A stretch of DNA of 64,000 nt, taken from Photobacterium sanguinicancri. Lineage in GTDB: Bacteria; Pseudomonadota; Gammaproteobacteria; Enterobacterales; Vibrionaceae. Positions 7,634-15,559 of the stretch are shown here, in pieces. The notes below the pieces were generated by a model, which searched no databases, was not told the DNA's origin, and saw only the letters and a program-made list of their open reading frames with translations. The stretch covers positions 1,674,001-1,738,000 of the forward strand of contig NZ_AP024851.1 of the NCBI RefSeq assembly GCF_024346675.1. Direction: 5' to 3'. The position numbers and the translations under genes were made by a program. The stretch's first letter is position 1. The number at the start of each line of letters is the position of its first letter.

Positions 7634-8125
7634 TTAATCGTTATTTTTGATTGCCACTAGTGCCATGAAAAGTAGCTGTTTGTCGCGGTCTGTCACATGT
7701 TTTGTGGTGATCGTTTGATTAAAAGCATCAAAATCGCTCGATGTCAGAGCCCTATTCTCTCTTATATAGTCAGCAATATGCTCTGTTATTGATGAACCTA
7801 AAGTAATGAGTGTTGGGTGAATATCGTTCTGAAGATCTCGTGGTAAACTGCTGGAAGGCAGTGATAACCAATCGGCTCGGTGTCGGTATTGAATTGCCTT
7901 TGCAACCGCAATTTGTGCTTTAAAGAAAGATTCCAATTGCTCAGGGTTTAATCCTTTCTCTATTGCTTCTGCTTTGGCTTTATTTAATACGATTTCTTCT
8001 CGTAAAGGATCTTCAATTGGTTGATGATGCGTCGCCTTATATAAGGCCACCGCTTTCATGAAGCTTAAGCGTAGATTTATCGCTGTAAAGAGGTCTTGGC
8101 TAGCAGGTGAGGTATAAGTTGTCAT
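7634..8125 (-). CDS. AroQ-gamma class chorismate mutase lacking a signal peptide
   Basis: The 163-residue protein matches the monofunctional gamma-class chorismate mutases, which convert chorismate to prephenate. Visible family features, in order, are LRLSFMKAVALYKATHHQPIEDPLREE (R, K and the I-x-D-x-x-R-E motif), AEAIEKGL, and FFKAQIAVAKAIQY (Q and K active-site region). Gamma-class enzymes are normally exported with a cleavable signal peptide. Here the start reads MTTYTSPASQDLF with no hydrophobic stretch, and an in-frame stop lies a few codons upstream, so a cytosolic or otherwise exported form is implied. The Shine-Dalgarno is weak. It is oriented toward the porin and not in an operon. 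Confidence 0.75.
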   Translation of the reverse strand: MTTYTSPASQDLFTAINLRLSFMKAVALYKATHHQPIEDPLREEIVLNKAKAEAIEKGLNPEQLESFFKAQIAVAKAIQYRHRADWLSLPSSSLPRDLQNDIHPTLITLGSSITEHIADYIRENRALTSSDFDAFNQTITTKHVTDRDKQLLFMALVAIKNND

Positions 8126-8223
8126 GGATAAAAAATATAAAGGTATAAAGTGATTAATTTACACACGGTAGCGCCAATTTAAGTTGGATCCTGTGTACTA
8201 TGCGCGGTGTTACATTGGTAGTG

Positions 8224-8685
8224 TTATTTACAGCATGTTGATTTATTGCCAGATTTTGCACAGTGAATAACGGCATAACCGATAGCCATTAAAATATGAT
8301 CTTCAGGGTTTTCGTCATCCCCACCAATAAGCTCAATCAGTCCCGCAACGCCTTCTTGTTCATTACACAGTGCATTCGCATGTGCGATAACATTACGAAA
8401 ATAGCTGTCGTTATCGATGGCATCCTTCCAGCTTTCAAAGAATTTTTTCCCACTCGTGAAATCAAGCTTGTCGGTGATCACTTTTTTTAGCATGGGCTTG
8501 AGGGCATCTAACAGTTCAGACTTCTTTTTAAAGTGCGCATTGATACCAGAACGACTGACTTTTGCCGCTTGGGCTATTTTCGTAAAAGTTAATGCATCGT
8601 TACCGTACTCAACTAATAACGAAAAAGAAGCATCAATGATTTTTTGGCGGGTCTGCGCCGCAACTTCCTGACTAACTCGTGGCAT
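8224..8685 (-). CDS. TetR family transcriptional regulator
   Basis: A 153-residue regulator. Residues ~1-55 form the TetR helix-turn-helix: QEVAAQTRQKIIDASFSLLVEYG, ALTFTKIAQAAKVSRSGINAHFKKKSEL. The C-terminal ligand domain is short (about 95 residues) and ends in a Cys-containing tail (STCCK), which is unusual and could bind metal or sense redox state, though this is speculative. The open frame extends 16 codons upstream, but MPRVSQ is the typical TetR-type start and has AGAGAACG before it. Its target is unknown. The outer-membrane barrel gene upstream at 8872-9486 is transcribed in the same direction. Confidence 0.85.
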   Translation of the reverse strand: MPRVSQEVAAQTRQKIIDASFSLLVEYGNDALTFTKIAQAAKVSRSGINAHFKKKSELLDALKPMLKKVITDKLDFTSGKKFFESWKDAIDNDSYFRNVIAHANALCNEQEGVAGLIELIGGDDENPEDHILMAIGYAVIHCAKSGNKSTCCK

Positions 8686-8871
8686 TTTTATCGTTCTCTT
8701 TAGCGTTAAGCGTGCAATTCTACACGAAAGCATAGAGTAGATGCTAAATGAAGATAGGGCTATATGTGGTTATCTTTATGACTGTGTATCGAGTACGTTG
8801 AGTTTAGAGTGACAAACTGAAACAAGAAGATGCCCAACGAAGACTCATTAGGCACGTAGTTTACGTGTTGA

Positions 8872-9486
8872 TTAGAACTTGTAATTGACGATTAACGAGA
8901 AAGTATCCAGATCCAGGTCGTTATATTCAGGTACGTCGACCGACGAGAATTTGTACTCAGCTGCAAGTACGAAATGTTTGTTGAATGTCGCTCTTACACC
9001 TGTACCAATTGCAAAGGCATATTCGCTGTCATCAAAACGCTCATTGCCTAAATCGGTAGAAACGCCGATACGTTCAACACCCAGTAGGCCGTACGGTTTT
9101 ATTGTAAAGTTATTCCGCCCAATAAGGGTATAGCCAATATCGGTGTAGAGTCCAAATGTTGAAATTTCAACATCACCCGGAAGTTTTGATGGATTCTGGG
9201 TATTATCATTATCGAAGGTAGCATTTGAATAACGACCTGATACACCAAAAATTTTGTTAATGTCGTAACCCGCCTCAATGACATAGCCTGTCGCGTCATC
9301 GAGCAGATCATCTGAATCGTGGTTTAGTACGCCCGCACCTACTCGAAAACCTGAAACATCAGTGTTAGCCAATGCTGAATGTAGACTCTCATTGTTTGCA
9401 GCATCGCTGTCGATTGCCGTGTTTTCTGCTGCTGCGGAGAAGGATACTAAGAACGGTAAAATTGCTGCCAGAAATTGCTTTTTCAT
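8872..9486 (-). CDS. Outer-membrane beta-barrel protein (OmpA-like/opacity-type 8-strand barrel)
   Basis: 204 residues with a signal peptide (MKKQFLAAILPFLVSFSAAA, cut before ENTAID). The mature protein has alternating strands such as GFRVGAGVLNH, GYVIEAGYDIN, FGVSGRYSNA, FGLYTDIGYTL and FVLAAEYKFSSVDV, and ends SLIVNYKF with a terminal Phe. This is the pattern of a small eight-strand outer-membrane barrel (OmpA-like transmembrane domain). There is no C-terminal peptidoglycan-binding domain. Role unknown: adhesion, stability or immune interaction are typical for the class. A good Shine-Dalgarno-like AAGGTTC precedes the ATG. Confidence 0.8.
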   Translation of the reverse strand: MKKQFLAAILPFLVSFSAAAENTAIDSDAANNESLHSALANTDVSGFRVGAGVLNHDSDDLLDDATGYVIEAGYDINKIFGVSGRYSNATFDNDNTQNPSKLPGDVEISTFGLYTDIGYTLIGRNNFTIKPYGLLGVERIGVSTDLGNERFDDSEYAFAIGTGVRATFNKHFVLAAEYKFSSVDVPEYNDLDLDTFSLIVNYKF

Positions 9487-10096
9487 GAATGAACCTTATT
9501 CCTTAAAAACACAGTGAGCTAGCGATGCACACTTCCATTTTCGGATAATTATTATTTTTCAATATGTAAGTTGTAGCACTAATATGAACTAATTAAAAAA
9601 CACTCGTTTTTAAATTAGTGAATACTGTCACATTGATGAGTACTTTTTATGGTGCATTGTTTAAACCATGCTGAGAGTGATCCTATCCATATGATTTTAT
9701 TATGTTTGGTTTTTAGAGTTGAGGTCTGTATTGCATATCCAAAATGAATGTTATATCTGCATTAATGTTATGTTGCTGACCAATTTTTATCATTACCTGC
9801 AGCGTCATACGGAGATTACCTTATCTAATCTGATGCTATTTTCTTTTGGTGAGCATTGTTAGAGTCGATATGATATTTGGATGATGAATGGATTTTATCA
9901 ACCCAACACCGAAAATAAAAGATACTATCTCTTATTTTCGGTGGTTTCAGAAAAATAAAAAATTGGTGAGCGATTTTAGCGGTATGAATACCTAGGATGG
10001 CACTGATATTGGCGATAATAAAAGCTATGATACTCAGCATATTGAGTGTAATAAGTATTGAAATAAACGATGATAAATGTGAACAAAGGTGAAGGT
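9487..10096. other. Intergenic region with a 37-bp palindrome
   Basis: About 600 bases between divergent genes. The one clear structure is the near-perfect palindrome at 9907-9943 (next entry). A 71-codon minus-strand frame (9825-10040) contains the palindrome and has no other support. No RNA gene or repeat was recognised. Confidence 0.5.
9907..9943. repeat. 37-bp near-perfect palindrome
   Basis: CACCGAAAATAAAAGATA, central C, TATCTCTTATTTTCGGTG: eighteen positions on each side with one mismatch. No T tract follows on either strand, so it does not look like a simple terminator. It could be an operator, a cruciform or a structured RNA. Confidence 0.6.
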
Positions 10097-12079
10097 ATGA
10101 GCCTGGATCTAGATGGTTTTTTTTCTAAGGAACAAGGAGATGAATTACCATTGATACTGGCAGGGCCTATTTTACGTAAGGTAACCGCCTCACATATTTC
10201 AATTTGGCTTGTGTGTTCAGAACGACTTCAAGCAACATTTTCATTGTATAACAGTGAAGTAGCGGCCCCTTTTTTCCAAGCAGAGGTACAAGCAGAGCAT
10301 CAAATCCAAGTTGGGGTTAATGCGTGGGTGGTGCATGCTCAGTTTACGGGGTGTTTCCCAACCGATACGGCACTTCAATATTGTCTCGATACTCAGCAAG
10401 GCAAAATCACTACGCTATTACCTCATTTACTGTACCGTGATGAAACAGCGCTGACATTTAGTATTAAACCGCGGGCCGATTATGTCTTGCACGGTTCTTG
10501 TCGTAATCCCCATCACCCAAGCCAAGACAGTTTAGTGGCCGCTGATGATAAAGTGTCGACACAAGCGATTAATGAACGTCCTGCATTACTGATGATGAGT
10601 GGTGATCAGATTTATGCTGATCATGTGGCAGGGCCTACGCTTGATGCGATAGAGCAAGTGATTAAGTTATTGGGGTTATCGAATGAAGGTTTTCCCGATG
10701 GCTGCGAAAGCGAATTAGTGTCGGCTGAAGATATTTTCAATAGTCCTCATCATTTTTATGGACGTGATGAATTACTGCCTCATTATGTTCATGATCATTT
10801 GGATTCGCGTTTTTCACGGCTGAAAGACTATCTACCTAAACGAAAGTTGCCCGTATTTAGCTCTCGTGAAAGTGAAAATCATTTGATCACCTTTGCTGAG
10901 TATTTCGCGATGTACTTATTGGTATGGTCGCCACAGCTTTGGAGTTTGGTGAAGACTAACCGCTTAGCTGAACTCGGTTTTAAGGTTAATGGACAAACGC
11001 TTAATGCTAAATGGCAGCAAGTCTGGCATGAAGAAAAACAGCATATTGATGTGTTTGTAGCAGGTTTACCGCAAGTACAGCGCTTAATGGCCCATATTCC
11101 TACTTATATGATTTTTGATGATCATGATGTTACCGATGATTGGAACCTAACTGTCGGCTGGGAAAAAGCCGCTTTTGATAGCTTATTGGCACGTCGAGTG
11201 ATCGGTAATGGGTTAATGAGTTATTGGTTATGTCAGGGGTGGGGTAATGCACCTGAGCATTTTGATGAAAATTTCATGTCTTTAGCACGACGTTATTTTG
11301 CTCAACCAACCGTTGCGCATCACGATGAATTTATCGCTCATCTATACCGTTTTGAACAATGGCATTATGCCATAGAAACACAGCCGAAAATGTTGGTGTT
11401 AGATACGCGCACTCGACGTTGGCGTTCTGAATCTCGGATGAATAAGCCTTCGGGCTTGATGGATTGGGAAGCCTTGGTTGAAATGCAACAAGCTATGCTG
11501 AATGAGCCTGCGGTGATCATTGTTTCTGCAGCCCCTATGTTTGGGGTGAAGTTTATTGAGACGCTGCAGCGTGGTATGACGTGGCTTGGTCAACCTTTGC
11601 TTATTGATGCTGAAAACTGGATGGCGCACCCCGGTGCGGCGAATACCTTACTGAGTATTTTTACCCATACCAAAACCCCAACTAATTTTGTGATCTTATC
11701 AGGTGATGTGCATTACTCATTTGCTTATGACATCAAACTCCGTTTTCGTCGTTCGAGCCCGAATATTTTTCAGATCACTTCTAGCGGGATCAAAAATGAG
11801 TTTCCTAATCGGTTATTGCGGGTCTGCGATACCATGGATCGCATGCTCTATAGCCCGAGATCACCACTGAACTGGTTAACAAAGCGAAAGCGACTAAAAG
11901 TGTATAAGCGAGACCCTAGTATTCAAGGTCACCATAGGTTGATTAATCGAAGTGCGATAGGTGAACTACGACTAGATCAACAAGGGCGTCCGAGCCAAAT
12001 ATCTATATTAACAGCTGGTGGTGATGCTATTATTTTTCCGCCAATTAAAGATCAAAATATAACAGTGTTACTCGATTAA
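10097..12079 (+). CDS. PhoD-like metallophosphatase family protein
   Basis: About 660 residues. The phosphatase core has the PhoD-type signatures: a GSCRNP segment with the family's conserved Cys, MMSGDQIYAD (metal-binding Asp), YMIFDDHDVTDDW (the D-D-H-D motif) and ILSGDVHYSF (G-D-x-H). These residues bind the Fe/Ca cofactor set in PhoD enzymes, which hydrolyse phosphate mono- or diesters. The N-terminal ~140 residues are a beta-rich domain often found in front of this core. No Tat or Sec signal is visible, so a cytosolic location is likely, unlike classical PhoD. ATG at 10097 is preferred because AAAGG lies 7 bp upstream; an in-frame ATG at 10070 has none. A partial second copy of the C-terminal end occurs at 13684-13966. 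Confidence 0.85.
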   Translation: MSLDLDGFFSKEQGDELPLILAGPILRKVTASHISIWLVCSERLQATFSLYNSEVAAPFFQAEVQAEHQIQVGVNAWVVHAQFTGCFPTDTALQYCLDTQQGKITTLLPHLLYRDETALTFSIKPRADYVLHGSCRNPHHPSQDSLVAADDKVSTQAINERPALLMMSGDQIYADHVAGPTLDAIEQVIKLLGLSNEGFPDGCESELVSAEDIFNSPHHFYGRDELLPHYVHDHLDSRFSRLKDYLPKRKLPVFSSRESENHLITFAEYFAMYLLVWSPQLWSLVKTNRLAELGFKVNGQTLNAKWQQVWHEEKQHIDVFVAGLPQVQRLMAHIPTYMIFDDHDVTDDWNLTVGWEKAAFDSLLARRVIGNGLMSYWLCQGWGNAPEHFDENFMSLARRYFAQPTVAHHDEFIAHLYRFEQWHYAIETQPKMLVLDTRTRRWRSESRMNKPSGLMDWEALVEMQQAMLNEPAVIIVSAAPMFGVKFIETLQRGMTWLGQPLLIDAENWMAHPGAANTLLSIFTHTKTPTNFVILSGDVHYSFAYDIKLRFRRSSPNIFQITSSGIKNEFPNRLLRVCDTMDRMLYSPRSPLNWLTKRKRLKVYKRDPSIQGHHRLINRSAIGELRLDQQGRPSQISILTAGGDAIIFPPIKDQNITVLLD

Positions 12080-12105
12080 CAATAAACAGTCGAAAAGGAT
12101 GCGTA

Positions 12106-12145
12106 AATTAATAGCCGATATATCTCGGCTATTAATTATGATTTT
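12106..12145 (+). terminator. Hairpin terminator after the phoD-like gene
   Basis: AATTAATAGCCGA, loop TATATC, TCGGCTATTAATT (perfect 13-bp stem), followed by ATGATTTTTATC. The T run is a little distant but adequate. Confidence 0.65.
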
Positions 12146-12269
12146 TATCAAGCATTACCTGCGGTAGCTATATAGACAATTCTTTTCTAAGTTGGAATGT
12201 TATAAGTTTGCATGAATGATTTTTCTAAAATTGCATATTAAATTAGGATGTTAGTAAAAAATAAAATCG

Positions 12270-13193
12270 TTAAACTTTAGAAATTAGAGCAAGGTTTTCA
12301 TTAATTGTAAGTTCAGCATCTTCTAACCATTGGTAACGTTTGGTGTAAAGGCGTCTTTTAGTTTTTTTAAGGGTTGATGGGTCTTTACGTTCTGGTTTTA
12401 TTGGAATATCGAACAGATACTTATTTATTGCAGTTCCACCATATTCTTTCCAGAAGTCATCATAATCAAAGGTGACTGATTTTCGTTTTGACCCCATATA
12501 GCGTAGTGCTTGATAAATATGTCCTTTATTTGATACACCCTTTACTTGTGTGATGTTCCAGTGCTTAGCCAGAATTAATGCAACTTCGATCATTAGTGCT
12601 TTGGTTCTAAGTCCATGTAAAGAGCGGGTCAGCGTTCGAATTAAACATGGACGGTCTTCGATTTGCGGTGTAGGCCCTTGAACCATACCTATGTACATAC
12701 AGTGTTGCGCTGTGCCTGAAATATTAAGCGCTAACGAATAGACTTCGAGTCCTTTAGCATTAATTAGCTTCAGTCCCAGTCCACCTTCACGGCTTGCTCC
12801 ACAGTATAAATTTACGCGGTAGTGCTCTTCATTGTTGTCTTGAAAGGTCAGTATTGTGACACCTTGATACGAAGTGACATCACTGGCATTCTCACCAAAG
12901 GTTTGCCCCAGAAAACGGTAGTGGTCACTGAGGTGCTGAGCGCGCTCTTTCGGGGACCAACTTACACATAGGTAAGGTTTAAGTGGTTTTTCGATAATGC
13001 CGGGGTCATTATCAAAAATAGGTTTAATATCATCATCACTAAAGGCATTAAGGATGTTGGTTAAGGTGCTTTTATACATAACACCCCAAAGACAAAATCG
13101 AGCATTTTTTCTTATTTTATGTATCCCTTTAGTATTTGGATGCACTTTATTTGCAAGTTCAGGCAAGCTTGAAATGTAATGGATAAAACTCAA
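12270..13193 (-). CDS. VirK/YbjX family protein (DUF535)
   Basis: A 307-residue protein of the DUF535 family. Family signatures are the YRVNLYCGASREGGLGLKL block, YIGMVQGP, LTRSLHGLRTKALMIEVALILAKHW and the VKGVSNKGHIYQALRY...YDDFWKEYGG segment. Members (VirK of Shigella, YbjX of Salmonella) have been linked to envelope stress, antimicrobial-peptide resistance and virulence protein export, but the biochemistry is unsettled. The start is TTG, with a purine-rich AGAAGAGAA ahead of it, and the N terminus shows no signal peptide. The gene sits between a phoD-like gene and phoD/DUF1566 remnants, so it may have arrived with the same recombination event. Confidence 0.85.
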   Translation of the reverse strand: MSFIHYISSLPELANKVHPNTKGIHKIRKNARFCLWGVMYKSTLTNILNAFSDDDIKPIFDNDPGIIEKPLKPYLCVSWSPKERAQHLSDHYRFLGQTFGENASDVTSYQGVTILTFQDNNEEHYRVNLYCGASREGGLGLKLINAKGLEVYSLALNISGTAQHCMYIGMVQGPTPQIEDRPCLIRTLTRSLHGLRTKALMIEVALILAKHWNITQVKGVSNKGHIYQALRYMGSKRKSVTFDYDDFWKEYGGTAINKYLFDIPIKPERKDPSTLKKTKRRLYTKRYQWLEDAELTINENLALISKV

Positions 13194-13225
13194 ATTTAAT
13201 TCTCTTCTATTATTTTTGATTAATA

Positions 13226-13465
13226 GTGTGTTTCCTTCTTGTTGGTCAGAGAGAATACATTAAAAATTGGTTTTTTCTTAGTTATTTTGAATGGTATTTT
13301 ATTGCTGGTGGGTTAGGTACATCCTTATGGGATGTCTTATTGCGTCATTTATTAATGAACGTTCAAAGAATAAAAAGGTTAACGTTCATTATGGTATTGA
13401 TATTTAAAATATTAACCGTGGTTGTATTAGCTGTGGTTATTTATTGCAAACCAATAACATTCTAA
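13226..13465 (+). CDS. Possible small membrane protein or gene fragment
   Basis: A GTG-started frame of 79 codons with two hydrophobic stretches (FLSYFEWYFIAGGLG and FIMVLIFKILTVVVLAVVIY) and a basic stretch between them. No Shine-Dalgarno is clear and no family is recognised. It lies directly before gene remnants, so it could itself be the 3' piece of a broken membrane-protein gene. Confidence 0.3.
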   Translation: MCFLLVGQREYIKNWFFLSYFEWYFIAGGLGTSLWDVLLRHLLMNVQRIKRLTFIMVLIFKILTVVVLAVVIYCKPITF

Positions 13466-13521
13466 TTGCATAGGCGGTTATGTCAAAATGTGACAACCCT
13501 GGCCTGTAATAAGGGTTCTAT

Positions 13522-13683
13522 TCGCGTGAGAGGCCGAAGAGCTCCATGCGGTACTCTGTAATAGTTCGAAATTAACTTTATTGGGAAAAAACGTTGTTTA
13601 ACATTGAGGATGCACAGTAATATTCACGCAAGGATTGTAGTTCTTTGATGCTTGGTAAGCGCCGTATTGACCTCCATAAGCTG
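13522..13683 (-). pseudogene. Remnant of a DUF1566 gene
   Basis: This stretch aligns by eye with 15075-15235, part of the intact DUF1566 gene. On the minus strand it reads R-R-L-P-S-I-K-E-L-Q-S-L-R-E-Y-Y-C, then, after a frameshift, N-K-V-N-F-E-L-L-Q-S-T-A-W-S-S. The intact copy has WRLPNIKELQSLRESSC and LNFDFLSVESTAWS. Both ends of the gene are missing. It abuts the phoD remnant at about 13684 with no spacer. Confidence 0.75.
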
Positions 13684-13966
13684 GTTATTGCGGCTCTGTG
13701 ACACCATGGATCGCTTGCTCTATAGCCCGAGATCACCACTAAACTGGTTAACAAAGCGAAAGCGGCTTAAGATCTTTAAGCGTGATCCAGATACTCATGG
13801 ACACGATCGCTTAGTCAATCGCAGTGCTATTGGTGAGTTGCGGTTAGCGGAAGACGGTAGTCCGAGCAATATTTCGATTCTTACCGCCAAAGGTGAGGTG
13901 ATTTCTTTTCCACCCATCAAAAAATTAGAGCCATCAAGTCTATCGAGTCATCAGCAATATGATTAA
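13684..13966 (+). pseudogene. C-terminal remnant of a second phoD-like gene
   Basis: The encoded LLRLCDTMDRLLYSPRSPLN... through FPPIKK matches the last ~90 residues of the phoD-like protein at 10097-12079. The first ~80 bases are about 94 percent identical to 11815-11896; the rest falls to roughly 60-65 percent. The frame continues to a stop at 13964-13966 that overlaps the AraC gene start. An open frame from 13652 exists, but its first codons are antisense DUF1566 sequence. Confidence 0.8.
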
Positions 13967-14843
13967 TTGGAAATACCCCCCCAAAAGTTCACTGGTCGCG
14001 CAGCATGTTGAATGCTATTGGTGCATTGAAAAAAAACCGCATGATGATGGTCATCCTTTTCCAAAATTGACGCCTGATCCGACGGCGCATTTGATCATCG
14101 CGCCTGCTGAGCAGGGGTATCTGTACCAGAGCGACTCTGCTTCTTTCGAGGGGCAGGGGAGCCACTGGTTATTTCCTCATTGTCAGACGTTTGAAATTGA
14201 TCATACGGATGCATTTATCATTTTAGGGGTTAAGTTTCACACTGGGGCTTTGTATTCGTTGGATATGACGCCACATCAGGCGGTACTTGAGCAGGTCGTT
14301 AAGCTTGATGTCACTGCATTCTTTGACTCGGCTCATCAGAAGCACGGTGATAATTGTAATCAAGTACCTGATCTGGAGCGGCAGGATATATCGCGAGCGC
14401 TATTACAGCTTGCACAAACCTCGCCTGAAAACTGCTGCGATACGCTAGAAGCCGTGTTACAGCCTTGGTTGCATCAAGCGTCTTCAGACAAGCACAGCCT
14501 ACTGACGCGGAAAGCGTTACCGTTATTGCCTAATACGCTCATTTCGCAATTAGGGACGTTATTGCATTGTTCTCAACGTACGCTAGAGCGCAGTTTTACC
14601 CGAGTAACGGGGCTGACATTAAAACAGTGCCAGTCGATGAATCGCCTTGATTTGCTACTTGAGTCTTTATATCTCCGTGGTGAAACTGATATTGATTGGG
14701 CTGAGGTAGCACAAGAATTTGGCTTTAGCGATCAACCACATTTGATCCGTTATCTAAAAAACACGATTGGGAAGACGCCGGGGGAGTATGCGAAGGTGCG
14801 TGATTTGACCATAGATATTTACGGAGGGGTTGAATACTCCTAA
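13959..14843 (+). CDS. AraC family transcriptional regulator (DUF6597-type N-terminal domain)
   Basis: 294 residues. The N-terminal ~110 residues (VECYWCIEKK, LTPDPTAHLIIAP, ILGVKFHTGALYSL) match the cupin-like sensor domain found in front of many AraC regulators. The C-terminal ~100 residues contain two helix-turn-helix units, with LISQLGTLLHCSQRTLERSFTRVTGLTLKQ and WAEVAQEFGFSDQPHLIRYLKNTIGKTPGEY. The start codon overlaps the stop of the phoD remnant (ATGATTAA). This implies it was once translationally coupled to an intact phoD-like gene and may regulate it. A hairpin follows the stop. Confidence 0.85.
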   Translation: MINWKYPPKSSLVAQHVECYWCIEKKPHDDGHPFPKLTPDPTAHLIIAPAEQGYLYQSDSASFEGQGSHWLFPHCQTFEIDHTDAFIILGVKFHTGALYSLDMTPHQAVLEQVVKLDVTAFFDSAHQKHGDNCNQVPDLERQDISRALLQLAQTSPENCCDTLEAVLQPWLHQASSDKHSLLTRKALPLLPNTLISQLGTLLHCSQRTLERSFTRVTGLTLKQCQSMNRLDLLLESLYLRGETDIDWAEVAQEFGFSDQPHLIRYLKNTIGKTPGEYAKVRDLTIDIYGGVEYS

Positions 14844-14900
14844 GGTATTTGGTGTGAGTATTGCCGCTTTTCCTGATGCGACTTTCTTAGCTATTATAGA

Positions 14901-14934
14901 GTCGGTTCAAATCAATCTGAGGATTCGAACCGAC
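14901..14934. terminator. Hairpin between convergent genes
   Basis: GTCGGTTCAAATC, loop, GATTCGAACCGAC: a 13-bp stem with one mismatch between the AraC gene (plus) and the DUF1566 gene (minus). T tracts are poor on both sides, so termination efficiency is uncertain. Confidence 0.5.
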
Positions 14935-14969
14935 AATAAAACTGAGGTTATAGCGACCCCATTAATTAT

Positions 14970-15557
14970 CTATTTATCGCTCACTAAGATCACGCCAAGC
15001 TTATAGTCGGTTGAACCGAAGTTTGAGGTTAGGCCGTCAGCGAGCCCCATAACAAAGACATGCCCCGTTGATGCTCGCGTGGGTGTTGCGCTCCATGCGG
15101 TACTTTCGACTGACAAGAAATCAAAATTAAGCGGGAAAAAGCGCTTATTTAGCGCAGGTGAAATACAACTGGATTCACGCAGTGACTGAAGCTCTTTAAT
15201 ATTCGGTAGACGCCACTCTTGACGGCCACCGAACTGGTGCAGTGGATCGGATTTATCATGATTAATAATCTCCGTTCGCTGTAGCGCAGCTTGCCAGTAC
15301 ATCCCTGTGGGCTTGCCATCGCAAATATTATTGGTTTTGTTCCATGTTTGGCCTATGGTACAGCGATTCCATACTAAATCGGTACGTAAATCGGTAACTG
15401 TGCCATCTTGGTTGTCTTTAAAGCGAACATCGGGCGCCGATTTAGTTAAGTTGATATCACATTCTTGAGTTGCAGCAATTGCGCTTGATGCCGTTAATGC
15501 CAAGAGTGCAGTGATGAGGGCGTGGTTAATTGTTTTTTTGGTTACTGTCTTTTTCAT
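14970..15557 (-). CDS. Secreted DUF1566 (Lcl C-terminal domain) protein
   Basis: 195 residues with a signal peptide ending ASSAIAA before TQECD. The body is one DUF1566/Lcl_C domain: VRFKDNQDGTVTDLRTDLVWNRC, then W-x-x-A-L-x-R, FGGRQEWRLPNIKELQSLR, and a late S-T-A-W-S-A-T followed by V-F-V-M-G-L-A-D-G. The domain is common in cell-surface proteins of gammaproteobacteria and is thought to mediate binding, not catalysis. Cys residues at several points could form disulfides. The gene starts 2 bp from the stop of the DUF1566 lipoprotein gene at 15560 and is the last gene of the Fur-box gene set. A decayed paralogue lies at 13522-13683. Confidence 0.8.
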   Translation of the reverse strand: MKKTVTKKTINHALITALLALTASSAIAATQECDINLTKSAPDVRFKDNQDGTVTDLRTDLVWNRCTIGQTWNKTNNICDGKPTGMYWQAALQRTEIINHDKSDPLHQFGGRQEWRLPNIKELQSLRESSCISPALNKRFFPLNFDFLSVESTAWSATPTRASTGHVFVMGLADGLTSNFGSTDYKLGVILVSDK

Positions 15558-15559
15558 TG

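Noticed and set aside
9825..10040. 71-codon minus-strand frame
   Set aside because: It spans the 37-bp palindrome, has no ribosome site and shows only an accidental hydrophobic start.
13652..13683. Extended start of the phoD remnant as a real gene
   Set aside because: These codons are antisense DUF1566 sequence, so the open frame is a chance fusion of two remnants.
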